A stretch of 64,000 bases of DNA, from NCBI RefSeq assembly GCF_007829815.1, contig NZ_VIWT01000002.1:620001-684000 (forward strand). Reading direction: 5' to 3'. Positions within the stretch are counted from its first letter, which is position 1; every line of letters begins with the position of its first letter. Below are positions 18,867-28,584 of the stretch, in pieces. Both the position numbers and the translations under genes were made by a program. The notes under the pieces are model-generated. The model was not told where the DNA came from, made no database searches, and saw only the letters and a program-made list of their open reading frames with translations. The stretch comes from Kitasatospora viridis. GTDB lineage: Bacteria > Actinomycetota > Actinomycetes > Streptomycetales > Streptomycetaceae.

Positions 18867-21608
18867 TCAGAGAGCGGCGAACCGGGCCTCGATCTCGGCG
18901 AGGATCTCCTCGTTCCGCAGGATGGCCAGGGCCTCGCGGACCGTGGTCGCGGGGTTGACGTTGGAAGAGGTGCCGGCAGCCATCAGCTCGGCGACCTCCG
19001 GCCGCCAGGCGACGATCACCTCGGTGATCACCTGCTGGGCCTCGGGTCGGTCGGAGACCTCGCGCATCGTGCTGTCGAGGGTGAGCGGTCCGCGCGGCGC
19101 AGTGTCGCCGCCGAACGGCACGCTGCGGCGGTGCGTGCCGGACCCGACCGTCTCGACCGGACGGCCGGGCAGGTCGAGGTCGGCGAAGGTGTTGGCCGGG
19201 ACGACCGCCTCGACGGTCAGGGTCCCGTCCGCCAGCGACCACCCGCAGGAGGCGAGCCCGTAAGGGGTGCGCAGCCTGGCGCTCGCGCTGGTCAGGCCAC
19301 CACCGGGGCGCGGGGCCAGACGCAGCCTGCGATAGCCGGGGGCGGCAGGGGCCACCCCCGCGACGACCCGGTGCAGCCAGTCCGCGACCGCCCCGAAGGC
19401 GTAGTGGTTGAAGGAGGTCATGCCGCTGGGGTTGACCGTGCCGTCGGGCAGCAGGCTGTTCCACCGTTCCCAGGTGGTGGTCGCCCCGCTGACGACCTGG
19501 TAGAGCCAGGAGGGGCAGTCGCGCTGCAGCAGCAGCCGGTAGGCCACCTCGGTGGCACCCGCGTCGGTGAGCGCGTCGCAGATCAGCGGGGTGCCGACGA
19601 AACCGGTGCCGATCTTGTACCCGCCGCCGCGCACCAGATCGGCCAGCCGGCTCCCCGCGTGGCCACGGGCACCCTCGTCGGAGACCAGGCCGAACCTCAG
19701 CGCGAGTGCGTAGGCGCTCTGGGAGTCGGACAGCAGGCGGCCGGACGGCGTGACGTACTCGTCGCGGAACGCGGCACGAACGCGCGCGGCGAGCGTGCCG
19801 TACTCCCGTGCCTCCTCCCGCTCGCCGAGGACCTCGGCCGCACGGGCCACCAACTCGGCGGACCGTGCGAAGTAGGCGGTCGCGACGATCTCGGGGTAGG
19901 TCTTCGCGAGGTCCGAGCGGTCACCGGGCACGGTCGGGTCCAGCCAGTCGCCGAACTGGAAGCCCGTGTCCCAGAGCAGGCTCTCCCCGGCGAGGGAGCG
20001 CTGCTTGTCGACCCAGGCGCGCATGCTCGGGAACTGCGACGCCAGCAGCTCACGGTCGCCGTAGCGCTGGTAGGCGGTCCAGGGCACGGTCACTGCCGCG
20101 TCTCCCCAGGCGGCGGCTGCGGTGGGCGGGCCCATGACATTGGGGACGGTGAACGGCACGATGCCGTCGTCGCTCTGCTCCATGGCGAGATCGGCGAGCC
20201 AGGAGGCGAAGAAGCCGGAACTGTCGTACAGGAAGGCCGCGGTGGGAGCGAAGGCCTGGAGATCGCCGGTCCAGCCGAGCCGCTCGTCGCGCTGCGGGCA
20301 GTCGGTAGGTACGTCCAGGAAGTTGCCGCGCATGCTCCAGACCACGTTCTCGTGCAGTCGTTCAACCAGGGGGTCGGAGCACTCGAACCAGCCGGTCCGC
20401 TCGAAGTCGGTGTGGCAGACGACGGCGACGGCGTCCTCGACGGGGCCGGTCACTTCGGCGTAGCGGAACCCGTGGAAGGTGAAGCGCGGCTCCCAGACCT
20501 CGGCAGCGCCGCCGCCGAGCAGGTAGGTGTCGGTGGCCTGCGCCGTGCGCAGCGGTGCGGTGCAGAGCTCGCCGTCCTGGAGCACTTCGGCGTGGCGCAG
20601 GGTGACGCGCTCACCCGCGCTGCCCCGGACGGTGATCCGCAGCCGGCCGACCAGGTTCTGCCCGAAATCCAGGATCGTCGCGCCGGAGGACGAGACCGTG
20701 GTGGCGACCGGCGTCAGGAACTCGGTCCGGCGCACCGGAGGGCTCATGGCCGCGAACAGCGTGGTCAGATCGTGCTCGACGACCAGCGCCTCCTCCCAGC
20801 CCGTGTCGGTGAAGTCGGCCGTGGACCAGCCGGGCCGCTCCAGCCGGGCATCGTGCTGCTCGCCGTCGTAGAGGTCGCTGGAGAGCACCGGGCCGGTCGA
20901 GGCGGTCCAGGAGCGATCGGTGACGATGCGTTCGACGGTGCCGTCCTGGTAGGCGAGTTCCAGCTGGGCGAGGAAGGCGGTCCGGTCGCCGTAGAGCGCG
21001 CGCTTGCCCTCGAAGCCGAGGCGCCCCCGGTACCAGCCGTCGCCGAGGGTGGCGCCGATGCAGTTCGGCCCCTCGACGAGCAGCCCGGTGACGTCGAAGG
21101 TCTGGTAGCGCAGCCGCTGCTGGTAGGAGGTCCAGCCGGGGGCCAGCACGTGGTCGCCGACCACGGAGCCGTTGAGCTCCGCCTCGTACACGCCGAGCGC
21201 CGTTGCGTACAGTCGCGCGGACCGCAGGCCCGGCCGCACCTGGAACTCCCTGCGCAGCAGTGAGCCTTCGCCGGGGCTGACGAAGACCGCGCTCCAGTCG
21301 TCGGTCCGCAGCAGCGCCGCCTCGACGTCCGCACGGGCCCAGTCGGTCCACTCGCCGTCCGGCCCGGCCACCCGGACGCCGACGGTGACCCGCTCGCGGG
21401 ATTCGAGCGGTGCGAACGGCCACTCGACCAGGACGGACTCCGCCGACTCCACCCGGACCACCTCACCGCGTGCCTCGATCTCGTAGGCGCGCTGGGTCCA
21501 GTTCGGTGTGGTCGTCTCGGTGATCCAGGACAGCCGGGGGCGGGCCACGCCGACGCCGACCGGGTCGCGCAGGTACTCGAAGGTCAGGTGGGTCGCACTG
21601 GTGGACAT
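18867..21608 (-). CDS. Alpha-L-rhamnosidase (GH78), TetR-linked copy
   Basis: A 913-residue GH78 enzyme that removes terminal alpha-L-rhamnose. It has N-terminal beta-sandwich domains, the characteristic catalytic-helix motif DCPQRDERLGWTGD (436-449), and the later TTWERWNSLLPDG stretch before the C-terminal beta domain. No signal peptide. An extra C-terminal tail of roughly 70 helical residues, beginning near STMREVSDRPEA, goes beyond the second rhamnosidase in the window. The ATG at 21608 is chosen because similarity begins there (MSTSATHLTFEYLRDP). It diverges from a TetR gene. Released rhamnose feeds rhaI-rhaEW-rhaB. Confidence 0.92.
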   Translation of the reverse strand: MSTSATHLTFEYLRDPVGVGVARPRLSWITETTTPNWTQRAYEIEARGEVVRVESAESVLVEWPFAPLESRERVTVGVRVAGPDGEWTDWARADVEAALLRTDDWSAVFVSPGEGSLLRREFQVRPGLRSARLYATALGVYEAELNGSVVGDHVLAPGWTSYQQRLRYQTFDVTGLLVEGPNCIGATLGDGWYRGRLGFEGKRALYGDRTAFLAQLELAYQDGTVERIVTDRSWTASTGPVLSSDLYDGEQHDARLERPGWSTADFTDTGWEEALVVEHDLTTLFAAMSPPVRRTEFLTPVATTVSSSGATILDFGQNLVGRLRITVRGSAGERVTLRHAEVLQDGELCTAPLRTAQATDTYLLGGGAAEVWEPRFTFHGFRYAEVTGPVEDAVAVVCHTDFERTGWFECSDPLVERLHENVVWSMRGNFLDVPTDCPQRDERLGWTGDLQAFAPTAAFLYDSSGFFASWLADLAMEQSDDGIVPFTVPNVMGPPTAAAAWGDAAVTVPWTAYQRYGDRELLASQFPSMRAWVDKQRSLAGESLLWDTGFQFGDWLDPTVPGDRSDLAKTYPEIVATAYFARSAELVARAAEVLGEREEAREYGTLAARVRAAFRDEYVTPSGRLLSDSQSAYALALRFGLVSDEGARGHAGSRLADLVRGGGYKIGTGFVGTPLICDALTDAGATEVAYRLLLQRDCPSWLYQVVSGATTTWERWNSLLPDGTVNPSGMTSFNHYAFGAVADWLHRVVAGVAPAAPGYRRLRLAPRPGGGLTSASARLRTPYGLASCGWSLADGTLTVEAVVPANTFADLDLPGRPVETVGSGTHRRSVPFGGDTAPRGPLTLDSTMREVSDRPEAQQVITEVIVAWRPEVAELMAAGTSSNVNPATTVREALAILRNEEILAEIEARFAAL

Positions 21609-21727
21609 GGGATGCCTCTTCTGCAAGCTTCGCGTGGAGTGGTGGCCGCTGTCGCGCGGCGGGCTGCCGTGATGGCGCTGTGAGTGGGCGTCGTCGTCTG
21701 CAGGGACGCGCGCTACCATGAAACACG

Positions 21728-21743
21728 AATCGTAATACGGATT
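21728..21743. promoter_or_regulatory. Probable TetR operator between GH78 and tetR
   Basis: AATCGTAATACGGATT is an imperfect inverted repeat (AATC-GTA against AATCCGTA read from the other strand) in the 158-base gap of a divergent pair, 24 bases before the tetR GTG. This is where autoregulating TetR proteins usually bind. Confidence 0.5.
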
Positions 21744-21766
21744 TCAATGCTGCGAGAGGGGAGCCC

Positions 21767-22432
21767 GTGACGGCGACCAGCGCGCGAGGGCCCTACGCGA
21801 AGACGGCGGCGATCAAGCGACGGATCGTCGAGGCCTGCGCCGAAGCCTTCGGCGAGACGGGCTTCCACGGCGCGACCATGAAGGACATCGCCCGGCGGGC
21901 CGGCACCAGCTACACCGGACTGCTGCACCACTTCGCCCGCAAGGAGGACCTGCTCGCCGCGGTACTGGAGCTGCGTGACGAGCGCAGTACGCACTACCTC
22001 CGGTCCGCCAGTGCCCTCGATCCGAGCCACAACCCCGTCGAGGCCCTGGACGGCCTGCTCGCGGTGATCCTGGAGAACGAGCTCCAGCCGGGCTTGATGG
22101 AACTGCACTGCGTCCTGTCGGGCGAGGCGACCTCGCCCGGTCACCCGGCGCACGGCTACTACGCCGATCGGTACCGGATGCTCCGGCAGTTCTACGCAAG
22201 GGCGTTCCGAGCCCTGGCCGACCGCGGTGAGCTGCGCTCCACCGCCGATCCCGAGGAACTTGCGGCGATGACCGTCGCGCTCGTCAACGGCCTGCAGGCG
22301 CAATGGCTCCTCGACCGGGAGGGGGTGCGGTTGGAGTCGACGATCCGTGCGTTCCTGACCTCAGTGGTCCCGGCGCTCGGCGAGCTCCCGCAGGACATCG
22401 GGAGCGCGGCGAAGGCGGGGACGCGGAGCTGA
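21767..22432 (+). CDS. TetR-family regulator
   Basis: A 221-residue TetR repressor with an N-terminal HTH (IKRRIVEACAEAFGETGFHG and TSYTGLLHHFARKEDLLAAV, about residues 15-67) and a C-terminal ligand domain ending in a helix rich in Leu/Val. A GAGAGGGGAG site precedes the GTG start. It diverges from the GH78 rhamnosidase and most likely controls it, with an imperfect palindrome in the gap. Its stop lies 20 bases from the convergent LacI gene of the rhamnose operon. The effector is unknown; a rhamnoside or its aglycone is plausible. Confidence 0.87.
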   Translation: MTATSARGPYAKTAAIKRRIVEACAEAFGETGFHGATMKDIARRAGTSYTGLLHHFARKEDLLAAVLELRDERSTHYLRSASALDPSHNPVEALDGLLAVILENELQPGLMELHCVLSGEATSPGHPAHGYYADRYRMLRQFYARAFRALADRGELRSTADPEELAAMTVALVNGLQAQWLLDREGVRLESTIRAFLTSVVPALGELPQDIGSAAKAGTRS

Positions 22433-22452
22433 CGGGAGGTCGGTTCGCCGGG

Positions 22453-23463
22453 TCAGCGGCTGCGCAGGCTCGACTGCCGGACCACCAGCTCGGGCTGGAG
22501 GACGATCTGACGGTGCCGGTGATCCTGCCGATCAGGTCCGGTCTCCTCGATCAGCAGCTCGGCGGCCTGCCGCCCGAGCGTCAGGGCCGGCTGCCGTACC
22601 GAGGTGAGTGGGACCGCGGCGGCGGCGGCGAACTCGATGTCGTCGTAGCCGACCAGCGCGATGTCGGCCGGCACGCGGACACCGGCGGCGAACAGCGCCT
22701 GCAACACGCCGAGCGCCAGCAGGTCGTTCGCACAGAACACCGCAGTCGGCCGTGGCTCAAGTCCGAGCAAGCGGGCGCCCGCGTCACGCCCCGCTGCTAC
22801 GTCGAGGCGGTCCACGGGCAGCTCGACCAGCGCTTCGGCCGGCAGTCCCGCCTCCGCCAGCGCGGCCAGCGCCCCCGTGCGGCGGTCCCGGACCTGGGAG
22901 AGGTGGGAGGGGCCGCTGACGTAGACGATCGATCGGTGTCCGATCGCGAGCAGATGCCGGGCGGCGAGCCTCCCGCCGACCTCGTCGTCCACCGAGACCG
23001 AGCAGCCGTCCGTGCCCGCCGTGGCCTTGTCGACGAGCACGTAGGGGATGCCTTGCGCGCGCAGGATCTCCAGGTTCCGCCCGGACCCGTCCGCCGGGGT
23101 GACCAGTACGCCACGGACGCGCTGCTCGGTGAAGAGCCCGAGGTAGTCCGCCTCGTCCCGGAGGTTCTGTGCACTGTTGCAGACCATGACGCCGAGCCCA
23201 GCCTCTCGTGCGGCCTGTTCGGCACCTGAGGCGACATCGACGAAGAACGGGTTGCGCATGTCGAGCACCAGCAGCGCGACGATGCGACTCGATCCGACCC
23301 GCAGCTGGCGGGCCGACTCGCTGCGGACGTAGCCCAGCCGGGAGATCACCGACTGCACGCGGAGCCGGGTCTCCTCGCTGACGGACTCCGGCCGGTTCAG
23401 GACGTTCGAGACCGTGCCCATGGACACGCCCGCCTCCCGGGCGACCTCCTTGATGCGGACCAT
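22453..23463 (-). CDS. LacI-family regulator of L-rhamnose catabolism
   Basis: A 336-residue LacI/GalR repressor with HTH IKEVAREAGVSMGTVSNVLN at residues 4-23 and a full effector domain (FCANDLLALGVLQAL, VGYDDIEFAAAAAVPLTSV). It diverges from rhaI-rhaEW-rhaB. Two related palindromes lie between them (23570-23585 and 23648-23661), the second at the probable rhaI transcription start. Likely a rhamnose-responsive repressor, of the kind reported in actinobacteria instead of AraC-type RhaR/RhaS; the effector is inferred. Confidence 0.88.
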   Translation of the reverse strand: MVRIKEVAREAGVSMGTVSNVLNRPESVSEETRLRVQSVISRLGYVRSESARQLRVGSSRIVALLVLDMRNPFFVDVASGAEQAAREAGLGVMVCNSAQNLRDEADYLGLFTEQRVRGVLVTPADGSGRNLEILRAQGIPYVLVDKATAGTDGCSVSVDDEVGGRLAARHLLAIGHRSIVYVSGPSHLSQVRDRRTGALAALAEAGLPAEALVELPVDRLDVAAGRDAGARLLGLEPRPTAVFCANDLLALGVLQALFAAGVRVPADIALVGYDDIEFAAAAAVPLTSVRQPALTLGRQAAELLIEETGPDRQDHRHRQIVLQPELVVRQSSLRSR

Positions 23464-23569
23464 GTCGCGCGCCAGCCCTCCCCAGTCGTGATGCCCGTGC
23501 GGTGTCCATATTCAAGCACCTCCGTCGGCCGGTCCGCACTCGCCCTCGCTCCCGCTGTGATCAGGAGCT

Positions 23570-23585
23570 AATGAAACGATTCATT
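23570..23585. promoter_or_regulatory. LacI-type operator C1 (lacI side)
   Basis: AATGAA-ACGA-TTCATT is a perfect inverted repeat in the arms, 107 bases upstream of the lacI start. It shares TGAAACGATTCA with site C2. Confidence 0.72.
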
Positions 23586-23613
23586 CCACACGTATAGCCA
23601 ACCATCGCTGCTC

Positions 23614-23642
23614 TTGACGTCCATCGAGATGGGTTCTAGCTT
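23614..23642 (+). promoter_or_regulatory. Candidate promoter of the rha operon
   Basis: TTGACG (23614-23619) and TAGCTT (23637-23642) are separated by 17 bases. Transcription would start near 23649, inside operator C2, which fits direct repression. Confidence 0.5.
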
Positions 23643-23647
23643 CTCCA

Positions 23648-23661
23648 TTGAAACGATTCAA
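23648..23661. promoter_or_regulatory. LacI-type operator C2 (rhaI side)
   Basis: TTGAA-ACGA-TTCAA, a perfect inverted repeat in the arms, 25 bases before the rhaI ATG and downstream of the probable -10 hexamer. Pairs with C1. Confidence 0.75.
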
Positions 23662-23685
23662 AGACTCCACTGCAGAGGAACGGCC

Positions 23686-24852
23686 ATGGCGGACCATGCG
23701 ACGGTGAAGACCGCGCTCAAGGCCCAGGTGATCGAGACCCCGTCCTGGGGCTACGGGAACTCCGGTACGCGCTTCAAGGTGTTCGCCCAGCAGGGGGTGC
23801 CGCGCGACCCCTTCGAGAAGCTGGACGACGCGGCACAGGTGCACGCGGCCACCGGCGTGGCCCCGTTCGTCTCCCTGCACATCCCGTGGGACAAGGTCGA
23901 GGACTACGCAGCACTCGCAGCGCACGCCGAGGAACGCGGCCTGACACTGGGCGCGATCAACTCCAACACCTTCCAGGACGACGACTACAAGCTGGGCAGC
24001 GTCGCCCACCCGGACCCGAAGGTGCGCCGCAAGGCGGTCGACCACCTGCTGGAATGCGTCGACATCATGGACGCCACCGGCTCGCGCGACCTCAAGCTGT
24101 GGTTCGCGGACGGCACCAACTACCCGGGACAGGACGACATCGTCGCCCGGCAGGACAGGCTCTTCGAGGCGCTGTCCGAGGTCTACGCCCGCCTGGGCGA
24201 GGACCAGCGGATGATCCTTGAGTACAAGTTCTTCGAGCCCGCGTTCTACACCACCGACGTCCCGGACTGGGGCACCTCGTACGCCCACTGCCTCAAGCTC
24301 GGCGACCGGGCGAGGGTCGTGGTGGACACCGGCCACCACGCGCCGGGCACCAACATCGAGTTCATCGTCGCGTTCCTGCTGCGCGAGCGGAAGCTGGGCG
24401 CATTCGACTTCAACTCCCGCTTCTACGCGGACGATGACCTGATGGTCGGCTCGGCCGACCCGTTCCAGCTCTTCCGGATCCTGCACGAGGTCGCCAAGAA
24501 CGGCGGCTTCGCCCCCGAGGCGCAGGTCGCGTTCATGCTCGACCAGTGCCACAACATCGAGGCGAAGATCCCGGCCGTGATCCGCTCGGTGATGAACGTC
24601 CAGGAGGCGACGGCCAAGGCGCTGCTGGTCGACACCGACGCCCTGCGCTGCGCACAGCAGGCCGGCGACGTGCTGGGCGCGAACGCGGTGCTGATGGACG
24701 CCTACAACACCGACGTCCGCCCGCTGCTGCGCGAGGTCCGCGAGGAGATGGGCCTGCACCCGGACCCACTCGCCGCCTACCGGGCCTCCGGCTGGCAGGA
24801 GCGCATCGTCGCCGAGCGGGTCGGCGGCCTGCAGGCCGGCTGGGGCGCGTAG
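23686..24852 (+). CDS. rhaI: L-rhamnose isomerase (RhaI type)
   Basis: A 388-residue TIM-barrel isomerase converting L-rhamnose to L-rhamnulose, of the Pseudomonas stutzeri/actinobacterial RhaI type rather than E. coli RhaA. Typical stretches are TPSWGYGNSGTRFKVF near the N-terminus, LKLWFADGTNYPGQDD, and FNSRFYADDDLMVGSADPF, which carries metal-binding Asp residues. The ATG at 23686 follows GAGGAA; upstream in-frame codons would start inside the promoter. First gene of rhaI-rhaEW-rhaB, each separated by about 100 bases, with operators C1/C2 upstream. Confidence 0.94.
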   Translation: MADHATVKTALKAQVIETPSWGYGNSGTRFKVFAQQGVPRDPFEKLDDAAQVHAATGVAPFVSLHIPWDKVEDYAALAAHAEERGLTLGAINSNTFQDDDYKLGSVAHPDPKVRRKAVDHLLECVDIMDATGSRDLKLWFADGTNYPGQDDIVARQDRLFEALSEVYARLGEDQRMILEYKFFEPAFYTTDVPDWGTSYAHCLKLGDRARVVVDTGHHAPGTNIEFIVAFLLRERKLGAFDFNSRFYADDDLMVGSADPFQLFRILHEVAKNGGFAPEAQVAFMLDQCHNIEAKIPAVIRSVMNVQEATAKALLVDTDALRCAQQAGDVLGANAVLMDAYNTDVRPLLREVREEMGLHPDPLAAYRASGWQERIVAERVGGLQAGWGA

Positions 24853-24957
24853 GCCGGTCGGTCTTCACCTGGCCCACTGACCGCGAGTCGCGCCGCCGAG
24901 GGTACGGCGCGACCGGCACCATCCCTCGTTCCCGGGAACACCGAAGGAATCGCTCCC

Positions 24958-27003
24958 ATGACTGCCACTCCGCACACCGAGGTCGCCGGGCTGCTCGCCC
25001 GCTCGAACCGGCTGGGCTCCGATCCGCGCAACACCAACTACGCCGGCGGCAACTCCTCCGCCAAGGGCAGCGCCACCGACCCGGTCACCGGTCGGGACGT
25101 CGAACTGCTCTGGGTCAAGGGCTCCGGCGGTGACCTCGGGACGCTCACCGCGGCAGGGCTCGCCGCGCTGCGCCTGGACCGGCTCCGCGCCCTGGCCGAG
25201 GTGTACCCGGGCGTGGCGCGCGAGGACGAGATGGTCGCCGCGTTCGACTACTGCCTGCACGGCCGCGGAGGCGCGGCGCCGTCCATCGACACCGCCATGC
25301 ACGGCCTGGTCGACGCCGCCCACGTGGACCACCTGCACCCCGACTCGGGCATCGCCCTCGCAACGGCCGCCGACGGCGAGGCGCTGACCGCGCAGTGCTT
25401 CGGCGACACCGTCGTCTGGGTGCCGTGGCGCAGGCCCGGCTTCCAACTCGGACTCGACATCGCCGCGACCAAGGCAGCCAACCCGCAGGCGATCGGCTGC
25501 ATCCTCGGCGGGCACGGCATCACCGCCTGGGGTGACACCAGCGAGGAATGCGAGTCCAACTCGCTGCACATCATCCGGACCGCCGAGCGGTTCCTTGCCG
25601 AGCACGGCAAGCCGGAGCCCTTCGGGCCGCTGTTGACCGGGTACGAGGCACTTCCCGAGACGGAGCGCCGCGAGCGGGCCGCCGCGCTCGCCCCGCTGAT
25701 CCGCGGCCTGGCCTCCACCGACCACCCGCAGGTCGGTCACTTCACCGATGCCGCACCGGTGCTGGAGTTCCTCTCCTGCGCCGAGCACCCGCGGCTGGCG
25801 GCGCTCGGCACCTCCTGCCCGGACCACTTCCTGCGGACCAAGGTCCGTCCGTTGGTCCTCGACCTGCCGGCCGGCGCGCCGGTGGAGGAGGTCCGCGACC
25901 GGCTGCGCGAGTTGCACGCCGCCTACCGGGCCGAGTACCAGGCCTACTACGACCGGCACGCCACCACGGACTCGCCCGCGATCCGCGGCGCCGATCCGGC
26001 GATCGTGCTGGTACCGGGCGTGGGCATGTTCTCCTTCGGCAAGGACAAGCAGACCGCCCGGGTGGCGGGGGAGTTCTACCTCAACGCGATCAACGTGATG
26101 CGCGGTGCGGAGGCGGTCTCCAGCTACGCGCCGATCGAGGAGGCGGAGAAGTTCCGCATCGAGTACTGGCTCCTGGAGGAGGCCAAGCTCATCCGGATGC
26201 CCAAGCCGAAGCCGCTGGCGTCGAGGGTGGCGCTGGTGACCGGCGCGGGCTCCGGGATCGGGAAGGCGATCGCGCACCGGCTGGTCGCCGAGGGCGCATG
26301 CGTCGTGGTCGCGGACCTCAACGCCGAGAGCGCGGCCGGGGTCGCCGAGGAACTCGGCGGGCCGGACCGAGCTGTACCAGTCACCGTGGACGTCACCAGC
26401 GAGGAGCAGATCGCCGAGGCGTTCAAGGCGGCCGCGCTCGCGTTCGGCGGGGTGGACCTGGTGGTGAACAACGCGGGCATCTCGATCTCCAAGCCGCTGC
26501 TGGAGACCACGGCCAGGGACTGGGACCTTCAGCACGACATCATGGCCCGCGGCTCCTTCCTGGTCTCGCGCGAGGCAGCACGCGTCATGATCGAGCAGCG
26601 GCTCGGCGGGGACATCGTCTACATCGCCTCCAAGAACGCCGTCTTCGCAGGCCCCAACAACATCGCGTACTCCGCCACCAAGGCCGACCAGGCACATCAG
26701 GTACGGCTGCTGGCAGCCGAGTTGGGGGAGCACGGCATCCGTGTCAACGGGATCAACCCGGACGGGGTCGTCCGCGGCTCGGGGATCTTCGCCGCAGGCT
26801 GGGGCGCCAAGCGCGCGGCCGTCTACGGCGTCGAGGAGGAGAAGCTCGGCGAGTTCTACGCCCAGCGCACCCTGCTCAAGCGGGAGGTGCTGCCCGACCA
26901 CGTGGCCAACGCCGTGTTCGCCCTGACCGGAGGCGAGTTGACGCACACCACGGGCCTGCACATCCCCGTCGACGCCGGCGTCGCAGCAGCGTTCCTGCGC
27001 TGA
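24958..27003 (+). CDS. rhaEW: Bifunctional L-rhamnulose-1-phosphate aldolase/lactaldehyde dehydrogenase
   Basis: A 681-residue fusion. Residues about 1-420 form a class II aldolase/adducin domain with zinc-binding HVDHLHP and GGHG, which splits rhamnulose 1-phosphate into DHAP and L-lactaldehyde. Residues about 421-681 form an SDR domain with TGAGSGIG beginning at 428 and catalytic Tyr571/Lys575 (YSATK), expected to oxidise L-lactaldehyde to L-lactate. This architecture is the known RhaEW type of Bacillus and actinobacteria. Sitting between rhaI and rhaB, it closes the pathway without a separate lactaldehyde dehydrogenase. The lactate it forms could in principle be a substrate of the LarA homologue at 2.9 kb. 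Confidence 0.94.
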   Translation: MTATPHTEVAGLLARSNRLGSDPRNTNYAGGNSSAKGSATDPVTGRDVELLWVKGSGGDLGTLTAAGLAALRLDRLRALAEVYPGVAREDEMVAAFDYCLHGRGGAAPSIDTAMHGLVDAAHVDHLHPDSGIALATAADGEALTAQCFGDTVVWVPWRRPGFQLGLDIAATKAANPQAIGCILGGHGITAWGDTSEECESNSLHIIRTAERFLAEHGKPEPFGPLLTGYEALPETERRERAAALAPLIRGLASTDHPQVGHFTDAAPVLEFLSCAEHPRLAALGTSCPDHFLRTKVRPLVLDLPAGAPVEEVRDRLRELHAAYRAEYQAYYDRHATTDSPAIRGADPAIVLVPGVGMFSFGKDKQTARVAGEFYLNAINVMRGAEAVSSYAPIEEAEKFRIEYWLLEEAKLIRMPKPKPLASRVALVTGAGSGIGKAIAHRLVAEGACVVVADLNAESAAGVAEELGGPDRAVPVTVDVTSEEQIAEAFKAAALAFGGVDLVVNNAGISISKPLLETTARDWDLQHDIMARGSFLVSREAARVMIEQRLGGDIVYIASKNAVFAGPNNIAYSATKADQAHQVRLLAAELGEHGIRVNGINPDGVVRGSGIFAAGWGAKRAAVYGVEEEKLGEFYAQRTLLKREVLPDHVANAVFALTGGELTHTTGLHIPVDAGVAAAFLR

Positions 27004-27099
27004 CCCGGAGTCACCTCCGACCGGACCGGTGGCGGCGTCTCCCCGGTGTCCGCCACCGGTCCTCCTCCGTTACCCACCTGTACGACAAGGGCGAACACC

Positions 27100-28584
27100 G
27101 TGACCTCCGCAACCTCCTCCGCCTTCTCGACGGCCTTCGCCGCCGTCGACCTCGGCGCCACCAGCGGCCGGGTGGTCGTCGGTCGAGTGGGCCCGAACAA
27201 CCTCGACCTGACCGAGGTTCACCGGTTCCCCAATACGCCCGTGCAACTGCCGACGGGCCTGCACTGGGACATCCTCGGTCTGTACCAGGGAGCTCTGGAC
27301 GGGCTGCGGGAGGCGGCGCGGATCGCGCAGATCGCCTCGATCGGCATCGACAGCTGGGCCGTGGACTACGGTCTGCTCGATGCGAGCGGCGAGTTGCTCG
27401 GCAACCCGCACCACTACCGCGACCCGCGAACCCGTACGGTCGTCGAGCAGGTCTGGGCCCGGATACAGGCCGCGGACCTCTACCGGATCACCGGCCTGCA
27501 GCACCTCGACTTCAACACGGTCTACCAACTCGCCGCGGCTGCCGACACACCCCAGCTCCAGGCCGCCCGGACCCTGCTGCTCATCCCGGACCTGCTCGGC
27601 CACTGGCTCACCGGCAGCATCGGTGCGGAGGTCACGAACGCGTCCACCACCGGCCTGTACGACGCCCGGACCGGCACCTGGTCCAAACCGATCATGCACG
27701 CCCTCGGACTGGACCCCGGGCTGCTTCCGCCGCTGCGCCGCACTGGCGACCGAGTCGGGACGCTGCTGCCCCAGGCTGCCGCACACACCGGACTGCCGGC
27801 CACGACGCCGGTCACCGCAGTCGCCTCGCACGACACGGCCTCCGCCGTCGCGGCCGTACCCGCGACCGGCGGCAACTTCGCCTACATCTCCTGCGGCACC
27901 TGGTCGCTGGCCGGGTTGGAACTCGACGCGCCCGTACTGACCGACGCCTCCCGGGCAGCGAACTTCACCAACGAGCTCGGCATCGACAACACCGTCCGGT
28001 ACCTGCGAAACATCATGGGACTGTGGCTGCTGAGCGAGAGTCAGCGCGCCTGGGAAGCCAAGGGCACTCCCGCGCAGTTGCCGGTGCTGCTCGCGCAGGC
28101 GGCCCAAGCGAAGCCCTTCGCCGCGGTGGTCGACCCGGACGCACCGGAGTTCCTCGCGCCCGGCGACATGCCGGCCCGCCTCGCCGCCCACTGCGCGCGC
28201 ACCGGTCAGACCCTGCCGGACGACCGGGGCGCGGTCGTGCGGTGCATCCTGGAAAGCCTGGCCCTGGCCCACCGGCACACCCTGCGGAAAGCCGCCGAGT
28301 TGGCCGGCCGGGAGATCAAGGTGGTCCACCTGGTCGGTGGCGGCAGCCGCAACGACCTGCTGTGCCAGCTCACCGCCGACGCCACCGGCCTGCCGGTGCT
28401 GGCGGGCCCCACCGAGGCCACCGCGCTCGGCAACGTCCTCATCCAGGCGCGCGCCAACGGGCTGGTCCGGGACCGCGGAGACATGCGCCGCCTGGTGGCC
28501 CGGACACAGCACGTCCGCCGCTACACCCCGCGCGCAGGGCAGCGGGCCTGGGCGGCGGCGGCGAGCCGGGTCGGCCTGTCGTGA
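27100..28584 (+). CDS. rhaB: L-rhamnulokinase (FGGY family)
   Basis: A 494-residue FGGY carbohydrate kinase phosphorylating L-rhamnulose at O1. The N-terminal phosphate loop DLGATSGRVV, the GIDSWAVDYGLLD segment, HDTASAVAAVP and C-terminal VGGGSRNDLLCQL are typical of rhamnulokinases. The GTG at 27100 is preferred: AAGGGCG lies eight bases upstream and it gives the usual short N-terminus; an ATG/GTG at 27046 would add 18 residues. Last gene of the rhamnose operon; no hairpin is obvious after it. Confidence 0.93.
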   Translation: MTSATSSAFSTAFAAVDLGATSGRVVVGRVGPNNLDLTEVHRFPNTPVQLPTGLHWDILGLYQGALDGLREAARIAQIASIGIDSWAVDYGLLDASGELLGNPHHYRDPRTRTVVEQVWARIQAADLYRITGLQHLDFNTVYQLAAAADTPQLQAARTLLLIPDLLGHWLTGSIGAEVTNASTTGLYDARTGTWSKPIMHALGLDPGLLPPLRRTGDRVGTLLPQAAAHTGLPATTPVTAVASHDTASAVAAVPATGGNFAYISCGTWSLAGLELDAPVLTDASRAANFTNELGIDNTVRYLRNIMGLWLLSESQRAWEAKGTPAQLPVLLAQAAQAKPFAAVVDPDAPEFLAPGDMPARLAAHCARTGQTLPDDRGAVVRCILESLALAHRHTLRKAAELAGREIKVVHLVGGGSRNDLLCQLTADATGLPVLAGPTEATALGNVLIQARANGLVRDRGDMRRLVARTQHVRRYTPRAGQRAWAAAASRVGLS

